Assembly: GCF_043641665.1 (NCBI RefSeq)
Contig: NC_092191.1
Span: 14,291,501 to 14,355,500, forward strand
Direction: 5' to 3'
DNA: 64,000 bases
From: Enoplosus armatus
Taxonomy: Eukaryota > Chordata > Actinopteri > Centrarchiformes > Enoplosidae
Part shown: positions 29,551-43,600 of the stretch, piece by piece
How positions within the stretch are numbered: the stretch's first letter is position 1
Layout of the letters: each line of letters starts with the position of its first letter
Position numbers and translations under genes: made by a program
Notes under the pieces: generated by a model
Database searches by the model: none
What the model saw: only the letters and a program-made list of their open reading frames with translations
What the model was told of the DNA's origin: nothing

Positions 29551-32500
29551 ATATATACAGAGAAGTGAAACTTTTCAACTGCCAACCAGCTGACAACTCA
29601 AGCTTTTTATTTATAGTAATAAAGTTATAAAACTCACTCACATGGTATCATTTCAAAACTTGTGTCTTACACACTTCCTGTAAGCAGACAGCTCCTTCCA
29701 TCAATACAGCAGGTTAAAGGAATAGTTTGACATTTGGAGATATTGTTTTCTTGCTGAGAGTCAGGTGAGAAGATTGATTCCATTTTTATATCTGTACGGT
29801 AAATATGACCCAACAGCCAGTTAGCATATCTTAGCATAAAGATTGGAGGAAGGAGACCGCGACTCGCCGGGCTATGTCCGAAGTCACTGCTTCGGGCCAA
29901 GAAATAGTCCAGCACATAACCTTAGCCGCTAGCTAGCCATTTCCCCATGTTTCCAGTCTTTATGCAAAGCTAAGCTAACTGGCTGCAGCTGGCATCAGCT
30001 TCATATTTACCATATAAACATGAGCGTGGTCTCAATCTTCTCATCTAACTCTCAGCGAGAAACCGAATAAGTGTATTACCTATATATAATATAACTATTC
30101 CTTTAAATGACTAGACATTGAATCAGATTTGTTTGTATTTTTTCAAGGATTATTAGCAAATGATGCAAATCAGTCTAAAATGGTGGTAATACGCAGTATT
30201 TCTGCAGCAAACGTAAATACCTTGCATGTTAACACATTGATACAGAAATACAAAAAACATACATCTATGTGTGTGTTTCATACTTAAATGCATAGTTCAT
30301 GTGTGAAGTGTGTACGAGACAGGAAAAACATGTGACATGTGGACGAGAGTTTTTCATTACAGGCTGACAGGCTTTTTGGTAAATGGAACTTCAATTCTCG
30401 CATCTACAAACTCATAAATAGTCTTTAGTATATTGATCATCAGTATTTCTTGTCTGTTTGTTTGAATTCTGCAGTGGCCAGCATCCAGAGACTTCCAGCA
30501 GTGTCTGTGATGACTGATATCAACTTCCCCATGAAGGGTCGTAAAGGCATGGTTGACTGGGCCAGGAACTCCGAAGATAAAGTGGTCATCCCAAAGGGCC
30601 TCTTTGTTTCCCAGTCAGCAGGTATAAGACTGAATATATTTCACAGAGCCATTCTACTCCTAGTACAGCACGTCTTCCTTTAGCTGCATACACAGTCCCC
30701 ATGTACATCCTTTATTTGTCTTAGAATAAATATATAAAGTTTATTTCTGTATAAAACTTGCAGTAACGTGAACAGAATCTGCAGAGGAAACTGTAGTAGA
30801 AATGCAGGATTAATGCATAGAGAATAGACAATGATGGATTCATTGGCCACTGCTGAGGAATGGAAAATAAATATCTTGACATCTCAGCAAAAGCTGAATG
30901 ATTTTACTTGAATTGATTTGTCTGAAAACTTACAATAAGACTTTCACACAGACACATCAGTCTTTTGCCGAAGATATTTTGTTAATATTTTATGCTACAG
31001 CACCCCTTGTTTAGGGAAAGTGAAATAATGCTACATGCCTTTGAACAAAGCCAGTTTGCTTGCCTGTGCTTGTTCAGTCACCAAGTTTTCCATCGACTCA
31101 GCATTTTCAGCATCCTTTCAAACACTGCCAGTCGTCGCTGTATATCGCAATCCAGAGCCAGACAATTTGGTTAATTGTTGTAATCAGTCTTATCTGGAAT
31201 ATATCAAAGATAACAAAACAAGGGATTGATTAGGAATCCGTGCCACGTGCCTAATCCCAGCCACTCTAATTTGGACAGTGTAAGAAGCTGATTCTACAGG
31301 AGACTTTAGCACTTCTCTTACTGGAGTCAACAAAGTCTGTTGAAAAAAGTTGCGAAAAAGTGCCCCTTGTCAAAAAAAGTGTTACTGGTAGAAACTACTT
31401 TGGCACTGCAAACTTCCAGGTTTACTTAAGCCAATTAAAACTTTCCTCTGAATTATGAAAAGTCTCAGTGTTATTGGAAGGCAAAGCCTATAGTTTTAAA
31501 TATATACAATACGGACATTTTGAATATTTACTTTTTAACTAAGAACAAGCTCCACGTATAATGAGGTTGGGTGATACTTTAAAAAAAGGTCATATCTGTA
31601 TAAAAACCAGACAATGTTAATTCATTGTTCATTTTTCCCTTTAGATATGGAAGGATCGCCTGTCTTCATTTTGGGAACAGTTCTCTACAAGACTCTTGGA
31701 CTCATGCTACCTTCACCAAAGTAAGGGCAGTGTATCTCCTTGTCTGTATTTTCTGGTCTGCTGGCAAGGGGAAATATGAGACAGATTTAATCCTTTGGAA
31801 GCTGCAGAGGTGTCCTTTTTTATTCATAGTGGTAGATCAAGTCTTGAAAACAGGCTGTGCCTGACTTCAGTGTCCCTGAAATGTTCTACTTCAAAGACAT
31901 GAAATTCAAAGTTTTAAAAGGAGAAAAATAAAAAAATAAATACTTTTCCTGTACTGCCTTTGTTGTACATGTCATTTTAAGTAAGAGTAAGGACACTTTT
32001 CATGTATAATTCTTTTAATTTTGTCCTTAGTGCTATCAAACATGTTTTTGCAAATATGAAACTTGAAATGAGTGTGTTTGTGTTGACTCTAATTTAGTAA
32101 ATGAAACATATTCACTGTAGCATGGAATATTTAGTTAATTAAGGATGACATTAGTGCCTGGAAAAGCAGCAGGATGTCCCAAACAAACACCTGGTGTCAC
32201 ACCCCAATCAACAAGTCCCTGGCACTAGTGTCCCAAGGACAGAGCGGTCATTCCAGGACCGGTCAGGCCAGCTGTCACAGGAGGAGCAGCAGCCCTCTGT
32301 GCACATGTGGAGAGGAGCCCATATTGGGACCCTGAAGCTTGCCCTCTCCAGACTAACAGGAGGATAAGCAGATCAAGTTGCAACTGTTAGACTTGAGGGT
32401 TTTCCAGTTGCCAAATTTTAAGCTTGTGAAGTTTCAAAGAAGAAAATAACTTTTTTTTTTCTCTACCAAATGTCAGAAGTCTCTCAGTGCACTCAGAGTG

Positions 32501-35500
32501 GAGAACTTATCCTAACTTTACTCGATTGAATTCAATTTTAAAATCCAGAAAACCGAAAAAGTCAGTAGAAAAAAATATTCCCAGCTCAAGTGGTGCTGGT
32601 AGGACAGGGGGCTGCTGCAGTCTCACCTCTACTTTCCTTTGTGAAGTTGACAGTTTTCTTCTTAGTGGGAAGTGCTCATGGATTTCATCTTCTAATAAAA
32701 AGAATATTCTGTCAACTATACAATAGCTGGAGATGGGTTTTGAAACAGGACTATAATGCCACATTTTAAAGGCGTAGGATACAAAGAAACATCTCAAGCC
32801 TTTGATTTGTACTTTCTGTGTTCTGGTCTGCTTGGATGTTTTGAACACCATTACTGGCAAACATCTTGTATAGCTGCTTTGACGTCTAATGGGCAGCTTT
32901 TTCAATCCCCCTGTTATTGAGTGTTTGATATTTGGGTTAGTATTCAATACAAGCCGCACTAGAGAAAATACCTTGGACTAATACTCGGCTAGTTTAAAGA
33001 TAAATTCGAAGAGCTTGCACTCTAAATTTTAGATGATTCGATTAGTCAACGGAGAGGAGCTTTAAATTCAAAACATGTGCACAAAATCTCCTCAGGAACC
33101 CCAAATCAGGTTTTGATACAAGTGTTCCTTATAGATCCCACATAAGTCCCACTGACTTTGCACTTAAACCTAATCCTTAAGTGTTAATGCTTCTTCACAA
33201 AGCATAAAGAGAGACCTCAGGTGTTTGAAGTAAAATCAGGGTTAAATCTGTGAACACTGGAAATGTTGTCTGATGCTCATCCTTTATACCCATAAGCTCA
33301 CATTTATAGGGATATACAGTATGTTAATACAGTTAAGAACATATATCAAACATGAGCCACACACTGTGTTGTTGAACAGTGTGTGATGGGTCTAATTTTT
33401 GGGCACTTTTGTTTGACTCAGGAACCACACAGTTGTGAACTCCAAGGTCATCGCTGTGACTGTGAGACCCGAGCCCAAAGCAACTGAGTCCCACCTGGAG
33501 ATTGAACTGGCTCACCTGGCAAATGTAAGCACCACAGTCATTTTGAATCACAGTAACCGACATCTTCTTTTAGATTATAATTTCCCTTTTCAACACAAAG
33601 AGTTTTCTTTGTCTGTTGGCTGAATGTTCTACATTGACCACAGCACATATCACCTCCTGTTAGCCAACACACAATGGTGGTTAATTCGATAATTAATTTG
33701 CAAGCACCCGGCATCAGGAGAGTGCGCTGCAGTCAGATAATTACATGGACAATCCCTTTTATGATCCGGGCCCTTTTATTCATCTTGGAGATAAAGTGCA
33801 TGTGAGTCTGAACGTGTCAGCAATTGTGTGTGTGTGTGTACACTCCACACACTCCAATTATGGTTTGCGTGTGATCCATGAAGCGCATTTTCAGAGGAAT
33901 CTACAAAGAACGACAAATGTGCAGTTGATTTATAATGATGATGATTGTGATAATGTTGATCAATTATCATCACAATTTACCTGGTAAACATTTTGTCCTT
34001 CTCCTGCCCTCCAGGGAACAATGAAACCTTACTGTGCGCTGTGGGACAGCACCATAATGTAAGTGGGCATGCTCTTTCACTTTTCTAACTTTGTGTTTTT
34101 GTGTGATTCCTGGCTTTTTTGTCAGTTAGTCTATTAAATATCGAGGTAATTGGACAGTTTTCAGCATAACACACTTGTTAGATTACTTCTCTGTTCCACC
34201 TCTGAAATTGGGTTAGTGTGCATCCTCCCTTCATCTTCAAAAACCAGGAACACAAAGAAGCTGGGTAACCCAATAGCACAGCAAACAAGCAACAGAGCTG
34301 GAGAGAAAAAATCTGCAAGGCAACGTTTTACATAAAAACCTTATCAGGGGGTGGACAAAATAATAAGAATACCTTATGATGATGCAGCTCTCTACAAAGG
34401 CCCAGCTATAAATGAAACTGTATGTTGTTTATGCTTTGCAGAGACTCTTAACATGTGTTGATTTAAGCCTGTGGTAATTCAGTATGTGGAGGTTTTCAGT
34501 GTCTCCGGTGTCTGAGTCAGTGTTGGTGAGGCTCTACAGTTGCTGTGTTCCTGTGTTCAGCATATGCTGTCATGATTTTGTCAAGACTCGATGAGAAGAT
34601 AATATGAGTCACTCATGAGTCATGATAAGTTGACTCCTGTAAAACACAGTTATGGAGACATTCGAACAAGCAAGATGTTCTAAACACAATGTTAAAGTAA
34701 AATTAGCAGCATGTGTCGGCTTCAACAGACATCTGAAAAATATGAATTTTACAAGTGAGAGTCGATAAGGCAACTTACAGAGATACAGACAGGCCAGATA
34801 GTCATTGCCTGAAGTGCTGGAGCATCAGCCGCAAATACTGCAGAATTATGTAACATAGCGAGGGGAAAAACTCTCAAAAATCATGGGGACATATGTAAAA
34901 CACAGCTGCATGAGCAAAAAGAAACAGCACATACTAAAGCCTTAAATTGTCATCAAATAAAGACCTGACACCATCCAAACAAAATTTAAACATTATAAGC
35001 ATCACAAAGAAAGTTATTGTATTAGGTTCCATTATACTATATTGTAATGTGATGTCATTATTCTGTCCACACCCTATACATTTACACACCAAATTATTGC
35101 TTTTCTGAAACTTTAGTTGACTGATATGCATACCCTTTGAATTTGGGGCTGTTTTGCCTGAGTTTGGTGTTGTGATGCTGTTTAAGGGGATTTGATGTCA
35201 CCTTGTTTGCAGTGGAATGCTTTTCGTATGTGCACAGTTAACATTTGACAGCAATGTTCCTGTCACAGTGTCACTTGATAAAGACAAAGTTGTTGGAGCT
35301 TTTCCAACCGGAGAAAGTCAACTTTTCTTGCTACTTTGCAGCGAGGCGCGTTCACTGCTTTAGCTGAGAGGCCACTCTTTACTAATTACACTATAAAGGG
35401 AATAAAAGCTGGTGGCTGTTGAGTTATTTACCGTGATAAAGCCTTTTTCGTTATAGCCAACCTTAATTTTGATACCATTTATGGCCATAATTTTTTGAGC

Positions 35501-37606
35501 AATAGCCATTCAATGTATTTGCATTCTGTAATTGTCTCTTTTTATACAGAAGTTTTAATTGTTACTGGAAGAGTCCTTGTGCAGTATTCAAATTTCACAC
35601 ACACACGTGCACAAGGGATTCACAGGAAGCGATGCATGCATGCATTGGACGTGACGGAGAAGACAAGTATTGTTGAATGTGGGGAGTCCTCCCAGCCCAT
35701 GACATGTTTGGGTACAGACACTAGTTGCTTTCCTTATGTTTCATTTCTGACAAAGTACAGTTGCTGCTCATGGCATGTTTGCTTCCCCCAGTGATCGATA
35801 ATCGAGATCGATCTGATATCGAGACATGTTGATGGTATATCTAATATTTCTCTAAAACAGACACATAGCACATTACTGCATAGCATGTTACAACACAGCC
35901 CTACTATATAGAGATACTAATTATTTGAATTGATGTTGGGTGAGCAGTTACTGGAAATATTTTGGACCTCAGTTTTGCTTTATTTGTGGGAACCTAACAG
36001 CAGCTGTGGATGAACCAGCTTAGGCAACAGCTTATGTGAGGTTGTTATTTTTACTTTGGAATAGCATGTGAATTGTGCATGGTCTGTCCTCTATCATGGT
36101 ATTTGAGGGCAACTGGTCTATTTTTGCACAGCAAAGATACAACTGGGACAACTCTTGCTCCATTCTCTTTCTCTGACTTTCACAAACCAAGTGTTTGATA
36201 TCTGCGTGTTTTCCTGATCCACACCAAGTCATTTTAATCAGAGCACCGCCAAACGACTCCATGGTATGATTATCAGGTTCATTTCAAACAGTTGGCTCGT
36301 CTTATTACACAATAGCAGCCACTCTCAGGACTCATTGAGGGGGTAATACACCATCTGTCAGCCATGTTGGTTCAAACCAAATGAGAGTGCCCACTGTAAC
36401 AATTAGCAGAATGAAAATGTTGTTCACAAGTGGAGAACTGTGTCCTCTGTGTTGCCCGTTGCTAGGACTCATTTTGGTCCAAATACAGAACATGTGAATA
36501 CTGAGCTGAACACTGCACACAGCTACAGTAAAGCTGTGGGGCTGAGGCAGCTGCCACACCTGAGTCTCTGCTGCTTTACTTTCACCACAGGGGTGGAAAC
36601 CCGAGGCATGAATATTCCTGTGTGACAACGCAAGGAAAAAACTGTCATGATTTGTCTGTTTATGTGAGCCACTGGGAGGCCTGTTTTTAAGAAGAGAGCA
36701 GGCTATTCATCACCACAAAGCTGTAGCTTGATATTGTGATGGAGTCCATACTTTCTGTGCTTTGCCCATATTTTGCTCTGCAGACTGAACCGAATGGGTG
36801 CATTTTTAATAAGGTGCTGTTAAATCTTAATAACTGCTAAACTATTTCTGAATCAAGGCACTGGTTTAATGAGAATGATTTGATATTATTGGATTCAAAT
36901 CCATCCAGGAAGCCAGCAAAACAATGAATGGACATAAAATGAATAATTCTTTCTCACCTGTACTGAGTAGTTTAAAACCTCAAACCACTCAGATTGATAA
37001 TTTGTAGTGATGGAAAGGGACTAAATACATTTACTCAAGTACTGGAATGAAGTACAATTCTGAGGTACATGTAATTCACTTGTCTAGTTCCATTTTCTGC
37101 TAGTTTATACTTCTACTTCACTTCATTTCATAGAGGCATATTGTACTTTTATTGCTCCAACTACAACATTAAAATGCTACTTGTTATTCATCAGTAATAA
37201 TAATCCAATAATATGTTTGAATGCAGGACTTTAACTTTTAATGGAGTAGTTAAACTGTGGTATTAGTGCCTTTACATAAGTACAAAATAGTAAGAATAAA
37301 AAGACAATAATTAATGTCAAGATGAATACAATCAATACAGCAGATATTTTTCTATATTTAATACGTTTTGACAAGATAATTAGCTCCCAAGCAATCGTCA
37401 TTTAATCCGTTGCAAGTAAAATAAGCAAAATGAGTCACCTGTCAGAGTTACTTTACGTGAGGCGAGGGTCTGGACTACATTTAAGGAAATGTGCTTCCTG
37501 GGATTGTTATGTTTTGACTAGTTTTATAACCCAGAGAACTGTAGGATAATCTGCTGCTGATTTCCTTAAAGTAGTGAAGAAAGTAAATGCAGTGAAGAAT
37601 GAAACA

Positions 37607-37637
<31 letters not shown>

Positions 37638-40600
37638 GCTAATATGAAGCTCTCCATAAAACATTGGAGGATCCAGAGAGCCAATATCTTTCTTTCATTT
37701 ACTTTTCAAGTGTGGAGCTCCACAGCACCAAGTGTAAACAGGTCAGATGCATATGCTTTTATTACTCTTTCAAATGTCAATATTTTCAGCCATCAAACAA
37801 GCCGGAAATGACCATCATCCCACCAAGGGAAACATATGAAATGCAACCCAGTGATTTTAAATCTGTTAGCTTTCCTCTGATGTTCAAAAGCAAATATAGG
37901 GGGGAATGAATATACCAATCTACTCAAGAAACCTTACACTGTCTTGGAAATTTAGTGTCATATCACAGAGTCCAGCGTGTGTTTAAAGCTGATTCTTTTT
38001 TAGTCTGTCTAAGCTTAGACGTAATCTTTCTCTAAAATGGATTGGAAAGATTCATTAATCTCATTTTGAGAATTGTAATCACTTTAATGAATGAATGACA
38101 TCTTGCTCTTTAGTTGTTCCCGACTGCCACTAAACTTGCACAAAACGAAAATGACAAGCTACTTCTAGCCTTTTGGCATTCCCCCGCAATTAAATGCCTT
38201 TAAAATCCTCTGAATCCTTGTAAAGAAGTGCATAGAAAGCCATACGAGTGTCTTTGTGACTTTTTAATTGCAGATGTTTTAGCATCCCCTCTCAGATTAT
38301 CCAACAGAGTCTTATAGAAGCCAAACCTTAAAATGAAGAGGACAACCCTCATCATTAAAGGCTTTTAGATCCTGAAACAACTTGCCACGTCAGGATTAAC
38401 AGTATCTTGACCCCTCTTTAAAACATACAGCCTTCTTACTGACTGCCACATTTATTATACCTGTTTCTTACTTTTTAAGATTTACTTCCCCCTGTTTAAT
38501 CTTTTTGCCTCTTCTCTGAAGCACTCTAAAGCTAATAAATTACATTATTACTACGGTGCTATTGTAAGTATGAAATGTAGTTTCCTTTTACAGCGCAGTA
38601 TAACCAAACAGAGTGTGATCTTTATGGCCAAACACATATGATACATTTGCCATAACTGCAGTGGGACAAGACGTGCTGAGACTCACCACAGGATTAAGTA
38701 TTTTCTTCTTCTATGGTTGCCCAGTTTCAACTCGAGAGATGATTTACTGTGCAGGACATACTGTACGAGACCATATACTAAATAATAACAACCTAAAGGA
38801 TATAATGAAACTAAAACTAAGTATAGGAGACATTTTGTAATAACATGAGAACAAGCAGCACCAAGCAGTTTATTTGTGGTGTTTTAAGTACTACAAGTAC
38901 TAAACATTGTATAAATTCATCACAAATTAGTGGACAATGAAAATAAACTATTCAAAGATACTTTTAGAAAGATTATGATGGTAGAAAACCTGCTGATTCC
39001 AAAGAAAAAAAACAGCACTTGATACAACAACTGATAGTAGTAAAATGTTGTAGTTGAGCTTTTACTAATAACGTACCTCAATAGTTACGTCTCAGATTAC
39101 TCAGTGCTCTATTGTTCATACCATGAATTTTGCAGAAACACTCTACTTCCTGTGGAATCAAAGCATATGAATCATTTACGTGTCAAGGTGTGGAAAGCAG
39201 CTGTTGCAGCTTCAGGTTCTACAAACATCTGGAGATCCTGGATTTGAGCCAAACAGGCCACACCAAACACTGCCAATTGCAGCAAATCTGAAGAACCAAG
39301 AGAAACCTTTATGCAAGATTTAGCTCTCCATCACCAGGATTTTTAAACATTTTTATAATATAGATACATGGGCGCCATGGGCCCACTTTCATACACTTAT
39401 ATTCCAGCTTTGCTTTGCTGTTCAGTAACAGAAAGCTTGTGTGTAAAGCATGATTCATACTGCAACTGATAATATGTATCTGCACTTTGATCATTTTAAT
39501 CTACTCAAGTTTAAAGCTATAAGAAGTTCGACAAGTTGCGTAAGCAGTGAATACACCTGCAGCCGGTGAGCTCAAAATTCACATCTCCAGCTTTATCTTT
39601 TAACTAAAGCTGTATTTGATTTCAGGTTCCATCTTTCTAATTCTGTGGAAAGTGCCCTCTAATGGTTTCCCTTCTTTGACGTCAAGCTTCTTTGACATTT
39701 CCATATCTGAGATCAGCAGTTGTCAAACTTCTTCACGTCATAAACCCTCAAATAGACACATTTTGTTCCACAGACTCGCACTTGATCAGATTTAGTCCCA
39801 GGGACCCATGTGGGAAGAAGTTTTGTTGTTTTTAGGTTGGTTTTGAATGGAAACTGTCGACACTGCAGATCGGGAGACGATAATGGCTAGAGCGTTGCAT
39901 TCTATATTTCTGGTGGTTTCATTTATAATGAAATTGAACCACTTCTGTTTTTGCTCCGGACCTCTGCTTGTCCACTTTGCAATGATCTCTGTACACATCA
40001 GCAGGCAGAAGAAGAAACAATGTGGGGGCGATGTTTACAGTAATTGTAAGCTTCGCTCCAGCAAGGACTCATGATGGACTGATGAGGACACTAACCATGC
40101 ATTAGTTGACAGCAGGAGATTTGCTGTGTTTGTGTGTGTGAGAGCACAGGATGTAAGTTGGGGTAAATCACATGTACACCCTGAGGTAGTAGATAAAATA
40201 AAAGTGCAGCAGTGGCATGACGCTGTGATGACTCAGTGGTGCTACATGCAATGAACAGTTCTGACTGACTTGATTCTGTTTGCTTTAATTGGTGTATTTA
40301 TATTCTGCTTTACTTGTGAAGCTAGTGGGGTTGATTCATAGATTCATAGAGTAGAGTTTTCAGCTTTAAATGAAGAAACAGTTTGGAACAATATTTTGCC
40401 AATCATGTAGATTTAAATGCCTTAGTGTTTATCTGACAACAAATGCAAGTTGTGCTAAACTGAATACAAACTGATCTGGACAGACACAGTTATAGGTGCA
40501 CTAGAGGACAACTAACTGCAGTGATAATAGGCAAAATGGACCTATTAGCAGGTGTAATTCTTTGTATGCTGCAGGTTCTCTTGCTTGTCTACCTCCTTTT

Positions 40601-43600
40601 CAGGGTTTTGTCCCACTCCAGGATTTATCCAGGATTGCTACGTAAAAATATGTCCTCATTTTTCTTTTATCTTCATTCAGTTAACACACGCAGTGTGGCC
40701 CACAGGCTGATTATAAATTGCCCGTCATCAAGAGATGCAAGATGGATGGAATAATTTCCCAGCATTGCCCCCGCCCTCCTCTGCCTGCCATTGTGTGTCA
40801 GTCTCTCAAGACTTCCTAAAAATTGCCTAAAGTGCATCGCCTAAGGCACTCTTTAAGCCCCCAGCTCAGTGCTTGGCTAATCTAATGTGGGCATGCAATG
40901 CATTTAAAGAGATTTTTGGATGGTTATCCCCCATTCCTGAAGACATACTATATGGTGAGTAGTCTCATATGCAAAGCTGACGGACATGTATAAGAACAAT
41001 ACAAGCTAAAAACAGTTTAGCTGGACAATCATGGAGTTGCAGAACTTCACTGTTTGACTCTTGAGTACACTGCTTGGACATCTGGATAAGTTATGGGTTT
41101 AGAAATAAGATCTATATGGCTGGAGGAACTCAATCTGTCAACGTTCAACAAATAACACGAACCTAATTGGAGTTTTGAGCAACTGTCTATCTCTCAGTTT
41201 CAGCAAGACACGAGAGTTTAAACACTGAATGTGTCTAAAACTCTAAAAGTCTGACTTTTTATGTCATTCTGCTGTCACTCATCTTGGTCTTGACACCTAA
41301 AAATGTTGAAATTGGGGCACGATCAAATTCTGTCACAAATTTCAAGTTCCAATACAAAGTTGTCAATACATCAGTGCATGGATAGAAAGTGGTCAACAAA
41401 GGGTATACGTGATAAATGTCTCACTGTGGTTAACATCAGCACTGACACTTTCTCTCGGGGACGTTTCATATTCTAAGGCCACCAAGCCCCGATAAGGTCA
41501 GACAACACATCAGACGTGGCGTACATAAATCCCCAGTCAGGGATGTTCTCCTGTCAGCTTCTCTCACTGGCACAAAAGAGAAGAAAACATCCAGCAAGTC
41601 AAAAATTAGAAACAGATCATGTCGAGGATCGTGTCCTCGCCAGGGGAGGGGTGGATTCATCCCAAAGTTTTCAAGAAGCAGAGGCATCGCACATGCCACC
41701 AATCTCATCATAAGAGAGTGTGCATCGGAGAGTGGGTTTGATTCTGAATCTGACAATCATGTTTTGAGAGTGTAACAGCACCAAATCCAAAGGACCATCT
41801 CAAGTGGGCAGCTTTGTGAAGGGTGTGATGCTTGTTGGTCACCCAGAGACTTCATCATGGCCCATCTCTCTGTCCTACAGGAATTACAGTGAAAACCCTG
41901 CATTGCTATTAAAGTATGTTGTCAAAATGTTCATTTTCCATCACGTATGACTATGCACAGGACAACCTCCACAATAGCTACAAGAACTTACCACATAATA
42001 TTGGGCTCATACATAGTAGAAGGCAATCATTTTAGGCTGGCAGAAACCAACATTAATCTTCTTTTTAAGACTGGAAGCTCACAGATGTAGTCGCAAAAAT
42101 CCTTTTAACCCTTTAAAGTCATACACTGATGTAAATCTTTATATTAACTGTCTTTCTCCAGTTCTCAAGGCATGGCTCCTATTCTGGTACTAAACTGGGG
42201 TCTTTATTGCACCCAGAGGAGCCTCATTTTTAGTCACACTGGTTGCTGTCAGACATGTTGTTTTCTTTCAATACATCATGCATTCAGTTAGCATCTAGGT
42301 TGAAGAAATGATTTTATCTTCAAATATACTTACATTTCCAAGGTTACTATGCCATCAAAGTCAATAGTTGAAGTTCTTAGAGTCACTGTTTTATTCATAT
42401 TATTCAAGAGTTCCACTTATAAGGACTTGTTCAGAAGCCTTTCACAGACTTTGTTGTCATGAAATGTCAGTGTTTGAACCTGCCTTTAGAAGAAATACCT
42501 CTTATAATTTAAATCAGAGGAATGCTGCATCCACTATAAACCTTTAAGATGTGATTCAGGGCTCCAGTTGGTTCTGCTGTGATATAATTCACTTCCTCCA
42601 CAGCCTGCAGAGAATATGGGCTTTATACATCACCTTTATTAATTATTTCCACGTGTTGTTTAGATCATTGTGTCATTTAAGTGTTTAAAAAGTATTGGAA
42701 ATGGTGGCATGCGTGTGCTGAGCTACAGAATAGAAGCTGTTGACTGGCTTCATGTATGCAGTCACGGGGGGGGGGTAGCAAATCAAAACCATACATCAGT
42801 CACAACCCAGTTAAGAAGAGTTTAATATTGTTGCATTGCTGTGTACAGACATCCCAGAGTACTGGCCGGCCCTGGTTGGAAATTTGCAATGTGCTCCTTG
42901 GTCCCTTCCTGGAATAATAAATATTGCTGCCATATTGATCAAATGACAAAGCTGGATTGCTCCACACAGCAAAGGCCTCTTGGCACACAAATCAAGGGCT
43001 AGTATGCTCCATATTGTTCTAAATCAGTGGCGTGAATCTTGTTCTGCCTTTTGAAATGAGTGTGATGTTGTTGAGTGAAGAGACAGCAAGGTGTCTTGCA
43101 GGACAACAGGTGTTTGCTTGAGCGTTTGTGACACGAATCTTAATATCATGTTATGTGCTGCTGCTGCTGCTGCGGCAAAGACCGATCTGAATGCAGCCAT
43201 GTTGCATGTTTGTGTCAGTAAAGTTTTTACATGGGGTTTTTAATCAATGAGGTTGAGTTTACTGAGGATTGAAACTGAGTGGGGGCGAATGACAAATGGA
43301 AGAGAAGCGCTCCTTTCATTTCACCTGCTAGTGGTGTGAAGTGGGGACTGGCTGCAACCATTCGCGCTGCTTCCGCGGGGTGGTATTAGTTCTGCAGTGG
43401 TTTTTGCAAAGCGCTTCGCACCGAGGAGCGACAGCTTTCGTGTAAAAATGATCTTCAGGAATAATCCAGACACATCATTTATTCCCGTCATATCACTAGA
43501 CCTGCAGCCGAATAAACAGATCCTGCGACAGCGCGCGCTTATTTTTCCATTGTACCAGCCTCCCCCTCTCACGCCAGCAGAGAGGAACAGAGTATCAATC

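Larger units (their letters stand above)
24095..30474 (+). other. adgrb3: Intron 9 (6.4 kb)
   Basis: Contains a CA microsatellite (28442-28463), a long AT tract (29471-29557) and a TTAA-flanked foldback MITE (29714-30106). ATCGATTAAAAAATCGAT at about 26216-26233 is a small perfect inverted repeat. No other exon recognised. Confidence 0.7.

Noticed and set aside
29364..29585. Minus-strand open frame rich in Tyr and Ile
   Set aside because: Produced by the AT tract; not a gene.
32507..32959. 150-codon minus-strand open frame in intron 11
   Set aside because: Starts with GTG, no recognisable domain, no promoter or poly-A context; most likely chance or old repeat.
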